From Hyphomonadaceae bacterium (GTDB lineage Bacteria > Pseudomonadota > Alphaproteobacteria > Caulobacterales > Hyphomonadaceae), in contig JALHLU010000008.1 in the NCBI GenBank assembly GCA_022844345.1, forward strand, positions 1 to 64,000: a stretch of DNA of 64,000 nt, given 5' to 3'. The position numbers were made by a program, and so were the translations under genes. The notes beneath the pieces are model-generated. The model was not told the DNA's origin. It ran no database searches and was given only the letters and a program-made list of their open reading frames with translations. Shown piece after piece: positions 24,609 to 35,300 of the stretch; the first letter of the stretch is position 1, and each line of letters starts with the position of its first letter.

Positions 24609-25118
24609 ATGAACGTCCCCGGTGGGGGCTCGGTGCTGATGCCCGAGCCCTACAACCGCAAGCCGAGTTATCCTGCCTATAGCGCGCGCGTCGCCGACAA
24701 GGTCCTGATCGGATATCGCAACTGGCGCTCGACCATGTCCGGTCATCCCGAATGTGACGGAATGATATCGGTAGGCTTGGCAGCCGAGTTCGAAAGCCTC
24801 CGCGCCTTCATGACGACCAGTTGCGCCGCCCTGTCGATCCAGTGGGGCGCCGCCGATACGGTCGTGGGAACCGCATGGACTGGGAACGAACAACGCTATC
24901 CTGTGGAAGAACGCGACGGCGACGAAGGGCCCGAACTGATCCAGCTCCTGGCGGTTCATCGCGTCGGATGGCTCGATGTCTATGACGACATGGCGTTGAT
25001 GTATGTTGCGGGCAATCGCAACGGTTTGCATGTCGGGGTGTGGATCACCAACAAGCACGGCGGCGCGCGGCGGGCGACTTCGCTGGTGCAGCGCATCGCA
25101 CACTCGTTCCAGCGCTGA
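24609..25118 (+). CDS. Hypothetical protein
   Basis: A 169-residue soluble protein with no recognised domain. It is rich in aromatic residues (WRSTMSGHPECDG, IQWGAADTVVGTAWTG, VHRVGWLDVYDDMALMYVAG) and ends in a basic helix. Coding likelihood rests on length and absence of a competing frame. It follows aqpZ by 25 bases. An ATG at 24639, behind a run of G, is an alternative start. Confidence 0.55.
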   Translation: MNVPGGGSVLMPEPYNRKPSYPAYSARVADKVLIGYRNWRSTMSGHPECDGMISVGLAAEFESLRAFMTTSCAALSIQWGAADTVVGTAWTGNEQRYPVEERDGDEGPELIQLLAVHRVGWLDVYDDMALMYVAGNRNGLHVGVWITNKHGGARRATSLVQRIAHSFQR

Positions 25119-25293
25119 ATCATCGCATCAGCGCACCTGTCTGAAACCGCAACGACAAATCACGCGCGCGCCATTGCGCCGCCCGATCATCGCCCCATAT
25201 CGGCATGCATGGAAAAGGGGCGGGGGCGTCCAGTGCCTGGCCCGATTGTCATGTTGGCATCGTGTCTGGACCAGAAAGACTACGGAGTTTGCC

Positions 25294-25470
25294 ATGGTCG
25301 AAACGCGCAACCTCGAAGCCGTCCAGCGTGACGAGCGCATGCTTATGTCCCGTCTGGTTGAGCGTCAGGGTCTATCGCGCGAGGAGGCCAGAAAGACCGT
25401 GCATGATTTTCGCGAAGGCAAACGTGTCGAGATCGATCCGATCCTGATGGAAGGCCTTGAGGCGATCTGA
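25294..25470 (+). CDS. Small hypothetical protein, 58 residues
   Basis: A 58-residue charged helical protein (MVETRNLEAVQRDERML, RLVERQGLSREEARKTVHDFREGKRVE). The ATG has GGAG at correct spacing. A longer frame open upstream lacks these features. The pattern EEARKTVHDFREGKR resembles a small DNA- or protein-binding helix pair, but no family is recognised. Confidence 0.6.
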   Translation: MVETRNLEAVQRDERMLMSRLVERQGLSREEARKTVHDFREGKRVEIDPILMEGLEAI

Positions 25471-25483
25471 TCGCGAGGCTTCG

Positions 25484-26101
25484 TCACGCGTTCGTCGCAG
25501 AGCGCGGCTCCCGCCACATCGCTTCCAGCGGCGGCCCGCCGGGGCCCGCTGCGAACACCTTCATCCGTTCGAAGCCGCGCGAGCGGTAGAAGCCCGTGTT
25601 CGCGGGGTTCGAATTTTCCAGATAGCAGGGCAAACCGGCGCGATCGGCCGCCTTCAGCACGGGCGCCATCAGCGCCTTGCCGAGACCCTTGCCGCGCGCC
25701 GCCTTCCGCGTGCCGATGGTGAAGAGGTAGAAATGCGGCGCCTTCGGGTGTTCCTTCGCCATCGTTTCAGCGGCGGTGAGGCCGCGCTTTGCAGCCCCCC
25801 TGGTTCCTTTGGTGGTGATCGCCGCCACCAGCGCCATCATGGAAAGAAACGGAAGCTCTCGGTTCCCAGAGGAATGACACCACATGGTCGCGCCATTGTC
25901 CCCGCTTACATGGCAGACGCCGCGCGGAAGATAGACGCTGCGCGCAAGCGTGCCGAACACGGGCGCCATCGGCGCGGTGTTTCCGAAAATCCAGAGATTC
26001 ACCGGGTCTTCGGCGAACGCCTCGGCCGTGATTGCGCCGATCTGCCGCCAGTCCTGTCGGCCAGCCTCGCGCATTCCCTCGGGCAGTTTGATGTCCAGCA
26101 T
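25484..26101 (-). CDS. GNAT family N-acetyltransferase
   Basis: A 205-residue GNAT protein. The acetyl-CoA-binding motif A is LFTIGTRKAARGKGLGKALMAPVL (RGKGLG), followed by motif B with CYLENSNPANTGFYRSRGF. Acceptor substrate unknown. It converges on the 58-residue gene with 13 bases between stops. Confidence 0.9.
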   Translation of the reverse strand: MLDIKLPEGMREAGRQDWRQIGAITAEAFAEDPVNLWIFGNTAPMAPVFGTLARSVYLPRGVCHVSGDNGATMWCHSSGNRELPFLSMMALVAAITTKGTRGAAKRGLTAAETMAKEHPKAPHFYLFTIGTRKAARGKGLGKALMAPVLKAADRAGLPCYLENSNPANTGFYRSRGFERMKVFAAGPGGPPLEAMWREPRSATNA

Positions 26102-26233
26102 ACAGCGCGCCTTGTTGGTAGTCTCAAGCGCCGGGTATCACGCGGCAATCGCCGCCGTCACCGCCATTCTTGCCCGGCCCATTGTTACGTGGGCGTTCGC
26201 GCCCTACGTTTCTGGCAACGCCAGGACACGCCT

Positions 26234-27217
26234 ATGCTCGAGCCGTTTCCCGATCTGACTGATGCGGAGGTAGATCAGGTACGCCGCATGAACAGCCGGC
26301 TGCGCTGGGCGCCGCGTTTCCGTGCGCCCACGCCGCTTGGCCGCATGGCGATCCAGGCGATACTCGGCGCCCAGGCGTCCTTTCCCGTTGGCCTGCGGGG
26401 CGTCCGTGTTGCCACACGCAGCGTCACGCACAAGGGCCACACCGTTTCATTGCGCATCCTGCGCCCGGAGCAGGGCGCGGTTCGCGGTGTCCACATCGAC
26501 TATCACGGCGGCGGCTGGGCCATCGGCACGGCCGCGATGGACGATCTCGTGAACGCCGCCATCGTGCGCGAGACGGGCATTGCTGTGGTCAGCGTCGACT
26601 ACACCACGCTCCCCGACATCACCTTCGAGAATCAGATCGCCCAGAGCCACGCCGCCGCCGACTGGGTGTTCGACAATGCCGAAACGGAGTTCGGCGTGCG
26701 CGATCTCTTCATCGGCGGCGAATCCGCCGGCGCACATCTTGCCGCCTGTTCGCTGCTGCGCCTGCGCGACAGCCGCGCCGACTTCGCGCGTCTCAAGGGC
26801 GCAGTGCTTTTCTATGGCCCATACGATCTCACCGCGACGCCCAGCGTCCGCAACGCCACACGCGACACGCTCGTGCTGGATGGCCCCGCAATGGCGCCGG
26901 GTATCGCCAGGCTCCTGCCGGATCGCGACGAGGCCGGCCGCCGCGCGCCTGATGTGTCGCCCCTCTACGCAGACCTGTCGCGCCTGCCGCCCGCGCTGTT
27001 TCTGGTTGGAACGATCGACCCGCTGATCGACGATAGCCGGCTGATGGCCGAACGCTGGAAGGCGATCAACGGCAACGCCCGGCTGATCGTGGTCCCGGAA
27101 AGTCCCCACGCCTTCAACCGCCTGCCAACGCGCCTGGCCGCCCGCACAAACGCCTTCGTGCGCGGTTGGCTGCAGCGCCGCCTCGCCGCTGGAACTGCCG
27201 CGATGGCGGCCGAGTAG
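26234..27217 (+). CDS. HSL-family alpha/beta hydrolase (esterase)
   Basis: A 327-residue carboxylesterase of the hormone-sensitive-lipase group. The oxyanion loop is HGGGW (91-95), the nucleophile is S164 in GGESAGAH, and the remaining triad residues lie in TIDPLIDDS and ESPHAF near the end. No signal peptide, so a cytoplasmic enzyme on short acyl esters is likely. The open frame extends far upstream in the GNAT region, but only the ATG at 26234 fits the family. Confidence 0.92.
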   Translation: MLEPFPDLTDAEVDQVRRMNSRLRWAPRFRAPTPLGRMAIQAILGAQASFPVGLRGVRVATRSVTHKGHTVSLRILRPEQGAVRGVHIDYHGGGWAIGTAAMDDLVNAAIVRETGIAVVSVDYTTLPDITFENQIAQSHAAADWVFDNAETEFGVRDLFIGGESAGAHLAACSLLRLRDSRADFARLKGAVLFYGPYDLTATPSVRNATRDTLVLDGPAMAPGIARLLPDRDEAGRRAPDVSPLYADLSRLPPALFLVGTIDPLIDDSRLMAERWKAINGNARLIVVPESPHAFNRLPTRLAARTNAFVRGWLQRRLAAGTAAMAAE

Positions 27218-27321
27218 GGGAACCAAAGGTTCTCCACAGGCCCGCTAACTTGCCATCGCCTCGGGGGGTGCGCATGACTTCGGCAGACAACACTCGAATC
27301 GGCCACAAGAACCGGACAGCG

Positions 27322-28116
27322 ATGCGCCAATACCTCGATCTCCTGCAGGACATCCTCGACAACGGCGTCGACCGTGGCGACCGCACGGGAACCGGCACGC
27401 GCGGCGTGTTCGGCCGCCAGATGCGTTTCGACCTGAGCGAGGGCTTCCCCGTGCTCACCACCAAGAAGCTGCACCTGCGCTCGATCATCGTGGAACTGCT
27501 GTGGTTCCTGCGCGGCGAGACCAATGTGAAATGGCTGCAGGAACGCGGCGTCTCCATCTGGGATGAATGGGCTGACGAAAACGGCGAGCTTGGGCCCGTC
27601 TATGGCAAGCAGTGGCGCTCATGGGCGGCGCCTGACGGCCGCACCATCGACCAGATTGCATGGGTGAAGAACGAGATCATCCAGAACCCGAATTCACGCC
27701 GGCTCGTGGTCTCCGCCTGGAACCCGGCGGATGTCGACCGGATGGCTCTGCCGCCGTGCCACTGCCTGTTCCAGTTCTTTGTCGCGAATGGAAAACTGTC
27801 CTGCCAGCTATACCAGCGCTCGGCCGACGTTTTCCTTGGCGTGCCGTTCAACATCGCGTCTTACGCGCTACTCGCCATCCTTATGGCGAAGGCGACAAAA
27901 CTGGAGCCCGGCGAGTTCGTGCATTCCTTTGGCGACGTGCACCTTTATGCGAATCACTTCGACCAGGCGCGCCTGCAATTGCAGCGTCAGCCAAAGCCAC
28001 TGCCGCGTCTGGAACTCAATCCCGCGAAATCCGACCTGTTCGGGTGGGATTACGAAGATTTCACGTTGCTCGATTACGCGCCGGACGCCCACATAAAGGC
28101 GCCTGTGGCGGTCTAG
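27322..28116 (+). CDS. thyA: Thymidylate synthase
   Basis: A 264-residue enzyme that methylates dUMP to dTMP with methylene-tetrahydrofolate. The catalytic cysteine is C146 in [22 protein letters not shown] binds the phosphate, and [20 protein letters not shown] and [12 protein letters not shown] are classic motifs. Length and N-terminus (MRQYLDLL) equal E. coli ThyA. An in-frame ATG at 27274 behind GGGGGG would add 16 residues. The DHFR gene that recycles its product lies 1.5 kb downstream on the same strand. Confidence 0.97.
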   Translation: MRQYLDLLQDILDNGVDRGDRTGTGTRGVFGRQMRFDLSEGFPVLTTKKLHLRSIIVELLWFLRGETNVKWLQERGVSIWDEWADENGELGPVYGKQWRSWAAPDGRTIDQIAWVKNEIIQNPNSRRLVVSAWNPADVDRMALPPCHCLFQFFVANGKLSCQLYQRSADVFLGVPFNIASYALLAILMAKATKLEPGEFVHSFGDVHLYANHFDQARLQLQRQPKPLPRLELNPAKSDLFGWDYEDFTLLDYAPDAHIKAPVAV

Positions 28117-28400
28117 TTGGCAACCACGCGCTCTTCGCAGTTGCGGCATCACGGCCTGGTGTATCGTGAATGGATTCAAGCATTTCCATGCGGAAGTATG
28201 GGGGATCGCCTAGCGCCCGCGCAAGTCGCCGGGCGCACGGCCCGAGATGGGCGGAGTGGTCGGACAACGCTTCCGCCAGCAAAACTGACTGAATCGCAAC
28301 AATTCAACGCCTTGTGCTTTGCGCGCCTTCGTCAGATTAACGGGCGCCGCTAGGAAAATGATCTTCTTGGCGGAAGTGATCCGTCGGAGGGATCTATCCA

Positions 28401-28661
28401 ATGTCGTTCAAAATGATCGTTGCCGCTGCGGTTTCGACCGCTGCTCTCGTTGCCTGCAGCCCGGCTGCTGAAGCCCCGGCCGCTGAAACCACCACCACCA
28501 CCACGGTCGTCGAAACGCCCGCCCCGGAAGCTGTTGCTCCGGCCGCTGACGCCACCGTTCCGGCCGCTGACGCGACCGTTCCGGCTGCTGACGCGACTGC
28601 CCCGGCTGCCGACACGACCACGACCACGACCACCACCACGACGCCGGCTCCGGCCAACTAA
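28401..28661 (+). CDS. Low-complexity lipoprotein with Ala/Pro/Thr repeats
   Basis: An 86-residue lipoprotein: MSFKMIVAAAVSTAALVAC ends in a lipobox. The mature part consists of T and V runs flanking tandem PAADATV units encoded by near-identical 21-bp repeats. It resembles a flexible envelope spacer. GGAGGGATC sits upstream and a strong terminator lies downstream, so it forms its own unit. Repeat number is likely to vary between strains. Confidence 0.75.
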   Translation: MSFKMIVAAAVSTAALVACSPAAEAPAAETTTTTTVVETPAPEAVAPAADATVPAADATVPAADATAPAADTTTTTTTTTTPAPAN

Positions 28662-28707
28662 CGGCTTTTTCGGCTTAGCTGGAAACGAAACTCGCAAGAG
28701 TTGCGGA

Positions 28708-28740
28708 AAGGGCGGCCCTAACGGGCCGCCCTTACTGTAT
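28708..28740 (+). terminator. Rho-independent terminator after the low-complexity lipoprotein
   Basis: An 11-bp perfect stem (AAGGGCGGCCC/GGGCCGCCCTT) with a 4-base loop, followed by ACTGTAT and a T-rich stretch. Because of its symmetry it may also act on the convergent transporter gene. Confidence 0.8.
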
Positions 28741-28772
28741 GTGGTTTTGTAGACGGCGCCGGTGAAGAAGGG

Positions 28773-29480
28773 TCAGGCCGCCGCCGGATCGACCTCGCCG
28801 CGCTTCTCACGCGCGCGGATCAATGCCGAGACGACAACCGCGCCAATCATCTTCCCAACGATAAAGAAGATCCAGTTCGGCATCGTGAACAGCGGCACAT
28901 AGGCTGCGACAGCCTCCGGGCCAGCCGCAGCCGCCTCGATGCGTCCACTCATGTCTGCGCCCCACAGGAACACAGTCGTGTCGATAGGCGACGCTGCCGC
29001 GCTCGAAAGCAGGATGCGCGTCGAAAGGCGGTACCTGGTGAAGGTGAACAGCAGCCAGTCAACCGACTCGGAGATTGCAAAGGCCGCCGCCGAGGCCAGG
29101 GCGATGCCCGGCAGCGAGTAGTAGAACGACCATCCGATCGCCAGGGCCATCAGGATCAGGACCCTGTGGCCCATCTCCCGCTGCACGAAGTCGCGCACCA
29201 CGAACACCATGCCTGTCGCCATGGTCAGCGGATTGAACAGGATCGGACTTGCCGCGCCGAACACGCCGCCGAGCAGTGCTGTAAGATCAGCCTGCGGGAC
29301 GTTCTTGCCGAAACTCCAGTTCAGGAACGGGATCAGCGCCACATAGATGTAGGCCCAGGTGCGCCCTTTCAGCCGCCAGATCAGCAGGCCGGTCCCGACA
29401 TAGCCGAGCAGCAAGAAGGGCAGGTGCGAGGGATCGCGGAATGCGAGCGCCCCGACAATCTCGTTCCAGACGGCTTCCAT
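28773..29480 (-). CDS. VUT family (YhhQ-type) queuosine precursor transporter
   Basis: A 235-residue membrane protein with about six helices. MATGMVFVVRDFVQREMGHRV is the family signature, and AFAISESVDWLLFTFTRYRLSTRILLSS with SPIDTTVFLWG completes it. Members import queuosine precursors such as preQ0/preQ1. A longer open frame starts at 29603, but ATG 29480 with GGAG begins the transporter. QueF, which reduces preQ0 to preQ1, is encoded at 54775 in the same window. Confidence 0.85.
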   Translation of the reverse strand: MEAVWNEIVGALAFRDPSHLPFLLLGYVGTGLLIWRLKGRTWAYIYVALIPFLNWSFGKNVPQADLTALLGGVFGAASPILFNPLTMATGMVFVVRDFVQREMGHRVLILMALAIGWSFYYSLPGIALASAAAFAISESVDWLLFTFTRYRLSTRILLSSAAASPIDTTVFLWGADMSGRIEAAAAGPEAVAAYVPLFTMPNWIFFIVGKMIGAVVVSALIRAREKRGEVDPAAA

Positions 29481-29619
29481 CCGCGTCCGCTCCGACACGC
29501 TTGCGTCGGCCGCCGAACGAGGTTCGACTGCCCAAGCCACTTCAATACGTCCCAAGCCAGCCTTTAGCGAGATAATCGTGCAACCGTCCACCTTTCCCGG
29601 CAAACACGATCAGATCGGC

Positions 29620-30120
29620 GTGCGCATCGTTGCGGCGATAGGCAGGCGCGGGGAGTTGGGCCTCAACAACAAGCTACTCTTTCGCCTCAAGGCCGACATG
29701 GCGAACTTCCGCCGCATCACGGCGTCGACCCCGCTGCTGATGGGCCGCAAGACGTGGGACAGCTTCCCCAAGCGCCCCCTGCCAGGCCGGCCCAACATCG
29801 TCGCGACACGCAACCTCGAATTCATGGCCCCCGGCGCCCACATCTATTCCAGCGTGCCGCCCGCGCTTGCTGCCGGCCGCGCGATGGCTGCACAGTCAGG
29901 CGTCGCCGAAGTCTCCATCGTCGGCGGGGCCGACATTTACGCTGCCGCCCTACCGTCCGCCACGCACATGACGCTCACCGAGGTCGAGGCGGAGGCTGAG
30001 GCCGACATCTTCTTCCCCGTCTTCGACCGGGGCGAATGGCGCGAGGTCGCCTCGGTTCGCCTCGAAGCGGATGCCGACAACGAATTTGCCTTCGTGATCC
30101 GTGAGTTCGAGCGCCGCTGA
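29620..30120 (+). CDS. folA: Dihydrofolate reductase
   Basis: A 166-residue enzyme that reduces dihydrofolate with NADPH. VAAIGRRGELGLNNKLLFRLKADMANFRRIT covers the N-terminal strand and substrate helix; MGRKTWDSFPKRPLPGRPNIV, VSIVGGADIYAAALP and a C-terminal FVIREFERR are the other family motifs. LFRLKADM has the acidic residue of the active site at the usual place. No ATG fits; GTG at 29620 gives the usual N-terminus, GTG at 29578 is the alternative. Confidence 0.93.
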   Translation: MRIVAAIGRRGELGLNNKLLFRLKADMANFRRITASTPLLMGRKTWDSFPKRPLPGRPNIVATRNLEFMAPGAHIYSSVPPALAAGRAMAAQSGVAEVSIVGGADIYAAALPSATHMTLTEVEAEAEADIFFPVFDRGEWREVASVRLEADADNEFAFVIREFERR

Positions 30121-30194
30121 CGCTGAGCAGGCGAGGGAGAGCGCTTTCCCCTTTGCGCAGCGCAGTCTAGCGTGGACGCATCACGGAGACCCTG

Positions 30195-31928
30195 ATGCGC
30201 GAACGCCTTGCCCCCCTTGCCATGCTGGCCGCCGCCGCCTGCGCCACCGGAGCTGCCGTTGTCACGCCGGTCACCAGCCTTGCGCCGCCGGCGGCGGTAT
30301 CGGTCGAAACGCTGCTGGCCACTGCGGCGCTGTGTTCGGCGGAGGACTCCGGTCTCGCCGCCCCCACGCCGGACCTGAAGCTTGCTGATGGCATGGGCAC
30401 GGGCGGCTTCAAGGTCGACACAACGAACCCCGAAGCGCAGGCTTGGTTCAACTACGGCCTCGCGCTGAGCCACGCCTTCTACCACCAGGATGTGAAGGCC
30501 GCGATGAAGCGGGCGGTTGAACTCGATCCGTCTTGCTCGCTGTGTTCATGGGGCGAAGCCTGGGCGCTGGGGCCTACACTCAACTATGGCATTGATGAAG
30601 ACGACCGGAAGCTGGCGCTCGCCGCTGCTGTCCGCGCACAGTCGCTGGCGAAGCCGGGCGATGCGCTTGCCCGCCGCCTCGCCGATGCGATGGTCGCCCG
30701 CTACGCCGAAGCGCCGGGCCCTCCTGCCGACGAGGCTGCGCTCCGCAAGGCCGGTGAAGCTGGCGTCGTCGCGGAAGAGGGCAATACCGAACCGGTCTTC
30801 GCTGACACGCTTGCGCAGATTGCTGCGGATTACCCCGGCATGGCCGAACTTTCGGTGCTTGCAGGGCATAGCCTGATGATGGCCTCCAGCGAGGAAGAGC
30901 CCGAACGCCTCAAGGCCGCACTGGTGCTGCTCGAGAAGGTGCTGAAGGATCACCCGGACGATACTGGCGCAATCCACTATTACATCCACGCGACCGAGTT
31001 CGATGAGCGCGCCGAGGATGCGCTGCCCTATGCCAAACGCCTGGGCGATCTTGCGCCCGCGGCGAGCCACCTGGTTCACATGCCGGCGCACACTTTCTTC
31101 CGCGCGGGCCTTTATCAGGACGCTGCTGTGGTGAACGCCAAGGCGATCGAAACCGATGCTGCCTGGATGGCCGGTGGCGGGGATCCGCGCCCGCCCATGA
31201 TCGATGATTTTCCGATGCCCATGTACTATTCGCACAACCTCGCTTTCGGCCTTGCCGGCGCGATGATGTCTGGCGATGGCGCCTTGGCGCTGCGCTATGC
31301 CGAACACGCGGAAAAGGCATATCCCGATGCCGGCGAGAAGAAGCGCTTCGACCCGACCCCCCGCACCTATGTCGCCCTCGCGCGCTATGCGCCGGACAAG
31401 ATGCTCGCCCTGGCGCCCAGTTCGCGCGACGAGGACTATTTCCGCGCCTATCACGCTTACGGGCGAGGCGAAGCGCTGTTGCAGAAGGGCGACGCGGCCG
31501 GCGCCAGGATCGAGCTGGGCAAGCTGCGCAAGGCTGTCGGCGAAGATCCCGAATACAGGGTCGCGCTTCATGTGCTCGAAGGCCGCCTCGCCATGGCGGA
31601 AGGCAACCTGCGCGCCGCCATCGACCGCTTCAGCGCCGGGGCCGTCCTGCAGGAGGAAGAGTTCGGCGGCTGGATGGACCCGCCAACCTGGTGGTACCCG
31701 GTGCGCCGCTCGCTGGCGGCAGCCTACCTCAAGGCCGGCGATTTCGCGAAGGCCGAAACGGAGGCCGCAGCCTCGCTCAAGGAATGGAAGCACGATCCGC
31801 TGGCGCTCTGGGTTTTGGGTCGCGCCCAGTACGGGCTTGGCCGGGCCGGGGAGGGGGCGGCAAGCCTCTCACGGGCGCGTGAGCTGTGGCGTGGCGACTT
31901 CGATTCGATCACCGCCGAAGCGGTCTGA
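30195..31928 (+). CDS. TPR-repeat protein
   Basis: A 577-residue protein with an N-terminal hydrophobic segment (LAPLAMLAAAACATGAAVV) that may be a lipoprotein signal. The domain begins WFNYGLALSHAFYHQDVKAAMKRAVELDPSCSLCSWGEAWALGPTLN, typical of a TPR family found widely in proteobacteria. HYYIHATEFDERAEDALPYAKRL and HMPAHTFFRAGLYQDA show further helix pairs. TPR proteins mediate protein contacts; the partner is unknown. CGGAGA precedes the ATG. Confidence 0.82.
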   Translation: MRERLAPLAMLAAAACATGAAVVTPVTSLAPPAAVSVETLLATAALCSAEDSGLAAPTPDLKLADGMGTGGFKVDTTNPEAQAWFNYGLALSHAFYHQDVKAAMKRAVELDPSCSLCSWGEAWALGPTLNYGIDEDDRKLALAAAVRAQSLAKPGDALARRLADAMVARYAEAPGPPADEAALRKAGEAGVVAEEGNTEPVFADTLAQIAADYPGMAELSVLAGHSLMMASSEEEPERLKAALVLLEKVLKDHPDDTGAIHYYIHATEFDERAEDALPYAKRLGDLAPAASHLVHMPAHTFFRAGLYQDAAVVNAKAIETDAAWMAGGGDPRPPMIDDFPMPMYYSHNLAFGLAGAMMSGDGALALRYAEHAEKAYPDAGEKKRFDPTPRTYVALARYAPDKMLALAPSSRDEDYFRAYHAYGRGEALLQKGDAAGARIELGKLRKAVGEDPEYRVALHVLEGRLAMAEGNLRAAIDRFSAGAVLQEEEFGGWMDPPTWWYPVRRSLAAAYLKAGDFAKAETEAAASLKEWKHDPLALWVLGRAQYGLGRAGEGAASLSRARELWRGDFDSITAEAV

Positions 31929-32371
31929 TCCGCCATACCACGTTTCGGAAACTGCACAGTGCGGGGTCTTGGGCCTCCACTTTACGTTCGCGGAAGCGAA
32001 AATATTTTCTCGAGTGCCTTTGAGCACACCCACGCTGCGGCGCCAAAAAGCTGCATACCCCGCTCGTGCGCTAACTGCTTGTGGTTATTGCCCTTACGAA
32101 CCCCTTCCGCAGCGGCCAATGTACAAATCACAGATAAGTGAGAACGTCCCGTAACGGCATTCCGTTTACGTAAGCTCATGTTGCGCCGCACATTCAGCCG
32201 GCCATACTTGGGTTCTGACCGCGACCCGCTCTCCCCTGCGGCGCCGTTGACGCCGTGTCGCTGCGTCTCCCAGGATCAATGTTGCGCGAGCCGTAGAAGC
32301 CGGCAGTGCGCGGGCGTCACACACAGAGACAGGACGCCTCGGGAGGATCGCAGTCAGGGAGGACGCGTCGC
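31929..32371. other. Upstream region of the TonB-dependent receptor
   Basis: These 443 bases hold no gene that I can support. The region is less GC-rich in the first half (near 31980-32160) and should hold the receptor promoter, but I find no named operator or riboswitch. Confidence 0.4.
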
Positions 32372-35300
32372 ATGGCGCAGCTAAATCGTTTTTCAATCGT
32401 GAGTCTGCTTGCCTTGAGCCTGGCCATGCCAGCCATGGCGCAGGGTGTGGAATCTGGACCACAGCCGCCAGCCGACGAAGACCAGGACAGGACCGGCCGC
32501 GATGTCGTAGTGATCACGTCTCAGAAACGTGAAGAGACTGTCCAGGACATCGCACTGGCGGTTACCGCCATCACCAGCGAACTGCGCGACGAGATCGGTA
32601 TTACCACGGTGCAGGACTACACGAACTTCGCACCTGGTCTGACTTATTCGACCTCGAACGACCGTCTCGGCATGCGCGGCGTCACGCGTACGTCGAACAA
32701 TTTCGGGATTCGCTCGGGCATCTCGAACTATGTCGACGGCGTCTACTTCTCGTCCGCCATTCCGGCCGGCCGCGAGCCGATCTTCGTGGATCGCGTCGAA
32801 GTCGTGCGCGGCCCGCAGGGCACGCTCTACGGCCGCGACTCGATCGGCGGCGCGCTCAACCTGATCACCAAGCGCCCCACGGAAGAGTTCGAAGGCCAGG
32901 TCAACTTCCAGTACGGCGACTACGACACGCGCGCCGTGCAGGGCACCTTTGCCGGCCCGATCACCGACTGGATGCGCTATCGCGTAGGTTACTCGCGCTC
33001 GGTGCAGAACGAGGGCTTCCTCACCAACTATTCGGGTCTTGAGACCGAGGGCAGCCGTCGCGATGACACCTATGTCGAAGGCCAGCTCGAATTCGATCTC
33101 GGCGAAGACTTCGACCTGTGGATTCGCGCCGGCCGGCTTGGCTGGGATGTCCGCTACGGCGCGCCTGGCGCACGTACGGGCGTCGATGACCCCTACCCCT
33201 ACAACACACGCTTCTTCAACTCGACGGCTGACCTCGGCCCGAACGGCTGGGCGGGTCTCAACGATCCGACTCGCGACCAGACTGGCACGCAGAACACCAA
33301 CCCATCGATCAACGACCGCAACGGTTTCAACACCAGCTTCTCCAACTTCGCGCACCTTTCGCCGACCAGCGAGTTCGCGCTTGAGGCCGTCTGGCACGCG
33401 GACAATTTTGACATCAAATACCTCGGCGGGTACGTGTACTATAACTACAACCTGCAGCAGGATCAGGATGGCACGGCGATCAACGCCTACACCTGCACCG
33501 CCGCGCTGTGCGGTTCACCCACCTTTGAAGGACGGCGGGTTTCGTCCGAGCGTCACTCGGACTACACGGAAAACCGCGGTTGGTTCTCGAACGAGATCAA
33601 CTTCCTCTCGACTTGGGAAGGCCCGCTTCAGCTGATCTCCGGCCTCTATGCTTACCAGGAGAACTACAACCAGACTGTCTTCGTCAGCGACCTGAACCAC
33701 CCAGGCGGCGTGATCCGCGATCTCGTAGCAACGCAGGCCTGGGCTACTGCTGGTGGCCCGCTCGTGGGCGCTCCCCCTCCGGCTGCGTTGCCGGAGCTGC
33801 CGACTGGAACGGGTCGCAATTCATTCTCGGGATCGCCGATCCCGGGCGCGTCGCTGATGTACTTCACCAACAACCAGGCCGTGAACAACGCGTATGGCGC
33901 TTTCGTTCAGGCGGACTATCAGTTCAACGACGACCTCAAGTTCACGGCTGGCATTCGATACTCGCAGGATATCCTCGACGGACGTGAATACGCCCGCGTG
34001 ATCAACCACTACGTCATCGAAAGCGCACTCGAAGCCGCCTTCTCGGCAGGTTATGTGCCGGCGCTCACGGCCCCGCCGCCGTTTGGTCCAGGCCTGCCGC
34101 CTGCAATTGCAGCACAGCAAGCGCAGCTTATTGCCGCCAACGCCATCCCGACCCGTCTGGATGTCACCCGCACGCTCGGTGGCCCCGACCCGTCCACCAT
34201 TAACGCTACTAGCAACCCCTGCGGCACTGCTGGGCTGGGCGTTGTCAACACCAACGTTACGGCGGCCAACTCGCTGGCCGCTCAATGCCCAGGCGGGAAC
34301 TCGGTCGATAAGAGCCGGTACGGCATCTACTATGACGCCACCTCGGGCAACGCTTATCGCGACCTTTACGCTACCTTCGAGGAAGTGACCGGCGTGCTTG
34401 GCGTCGACTGGACGCCGGACAGCGACACGCTGGTCTACGGCAAATACAACCGCGGCTACAAGCCGGGCGGCCTCGGCTGCGCGGCGGTCAACTGCACGCT
34501 GGTTGTCACGCCGTTCACAGACAAGGAGCTGGTTGACGCGTTCGAGCTTGGCTTCAAGCGGACCTGGTCGGATTGGGACCTCATCACCAACGCAACCCTG
34601 TTCTTCTACGACTACCAGGGCTACCAGGTGTCCAACACCATCGTGCCGGACGATCCCGATGGCGCGGGTCCGCTCCCGCGGCCTGCCGCCTACGCGTCCT
34701 ACGTCAACCTGCCTGAGGTCAACACGCTTGGCTTCGAGCTTGAGACGATTTGGTACCCGACCGACAATCTCCGCTTTATCTTCAACTACGGCTACACGAA
34801 CCCGGAGATCGGCGACTCGCCCTCACTGGTACACAACCTCGATCCGTATGCCCTTGATCCGGAAGCTCAGCCACTCGGGGCACCGGCCGCGGGAGCCAAT
34901 CCGCTGCAGGGCCAGAGCCTGAATGGCAACATTCTGCCCTTCAGCCCGAAGAACAAGATTGCGCTCAACGGCACGTACACCTGGGACTTCGAAGACGGAT
35001 CGACGATCGACGCCTCGCTGAGCTATTTCTGGCAGGACGTCGCCTACAGCTCGATCTTCAACAGGCACTACACGGAAATCCCGTCCTGGGATCAGGCGGA
35101 TGCCCGTCTCAGCTGGACCAGCGGCGATGGCAACATCACCCTGATCGGCTTCGTGCGGAATTTGTTCGACGAGATCGTCTACGACAGCCGCGGCTCGGGA
35201 CTGCGTGAAGCTGCCGCCGTTGGTGCAACGGTTGGCACTGGCCGCCGCGTCGCCCCAACCGAGTGCTTCTCGACACCGGCCACCACGCCTGGCTTCGGGG

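Noticed and set aside
30546-31793. 415-codon ORF opposite the TPR gene
   Set aside because: A shadow frame of a clear TPR protein, with no ribosome site or domain.
32393-33397. 334-codon ORF opposite the TonB receptor
   Set aside because: Shadow of the plug and barrel start; no independent evidence.
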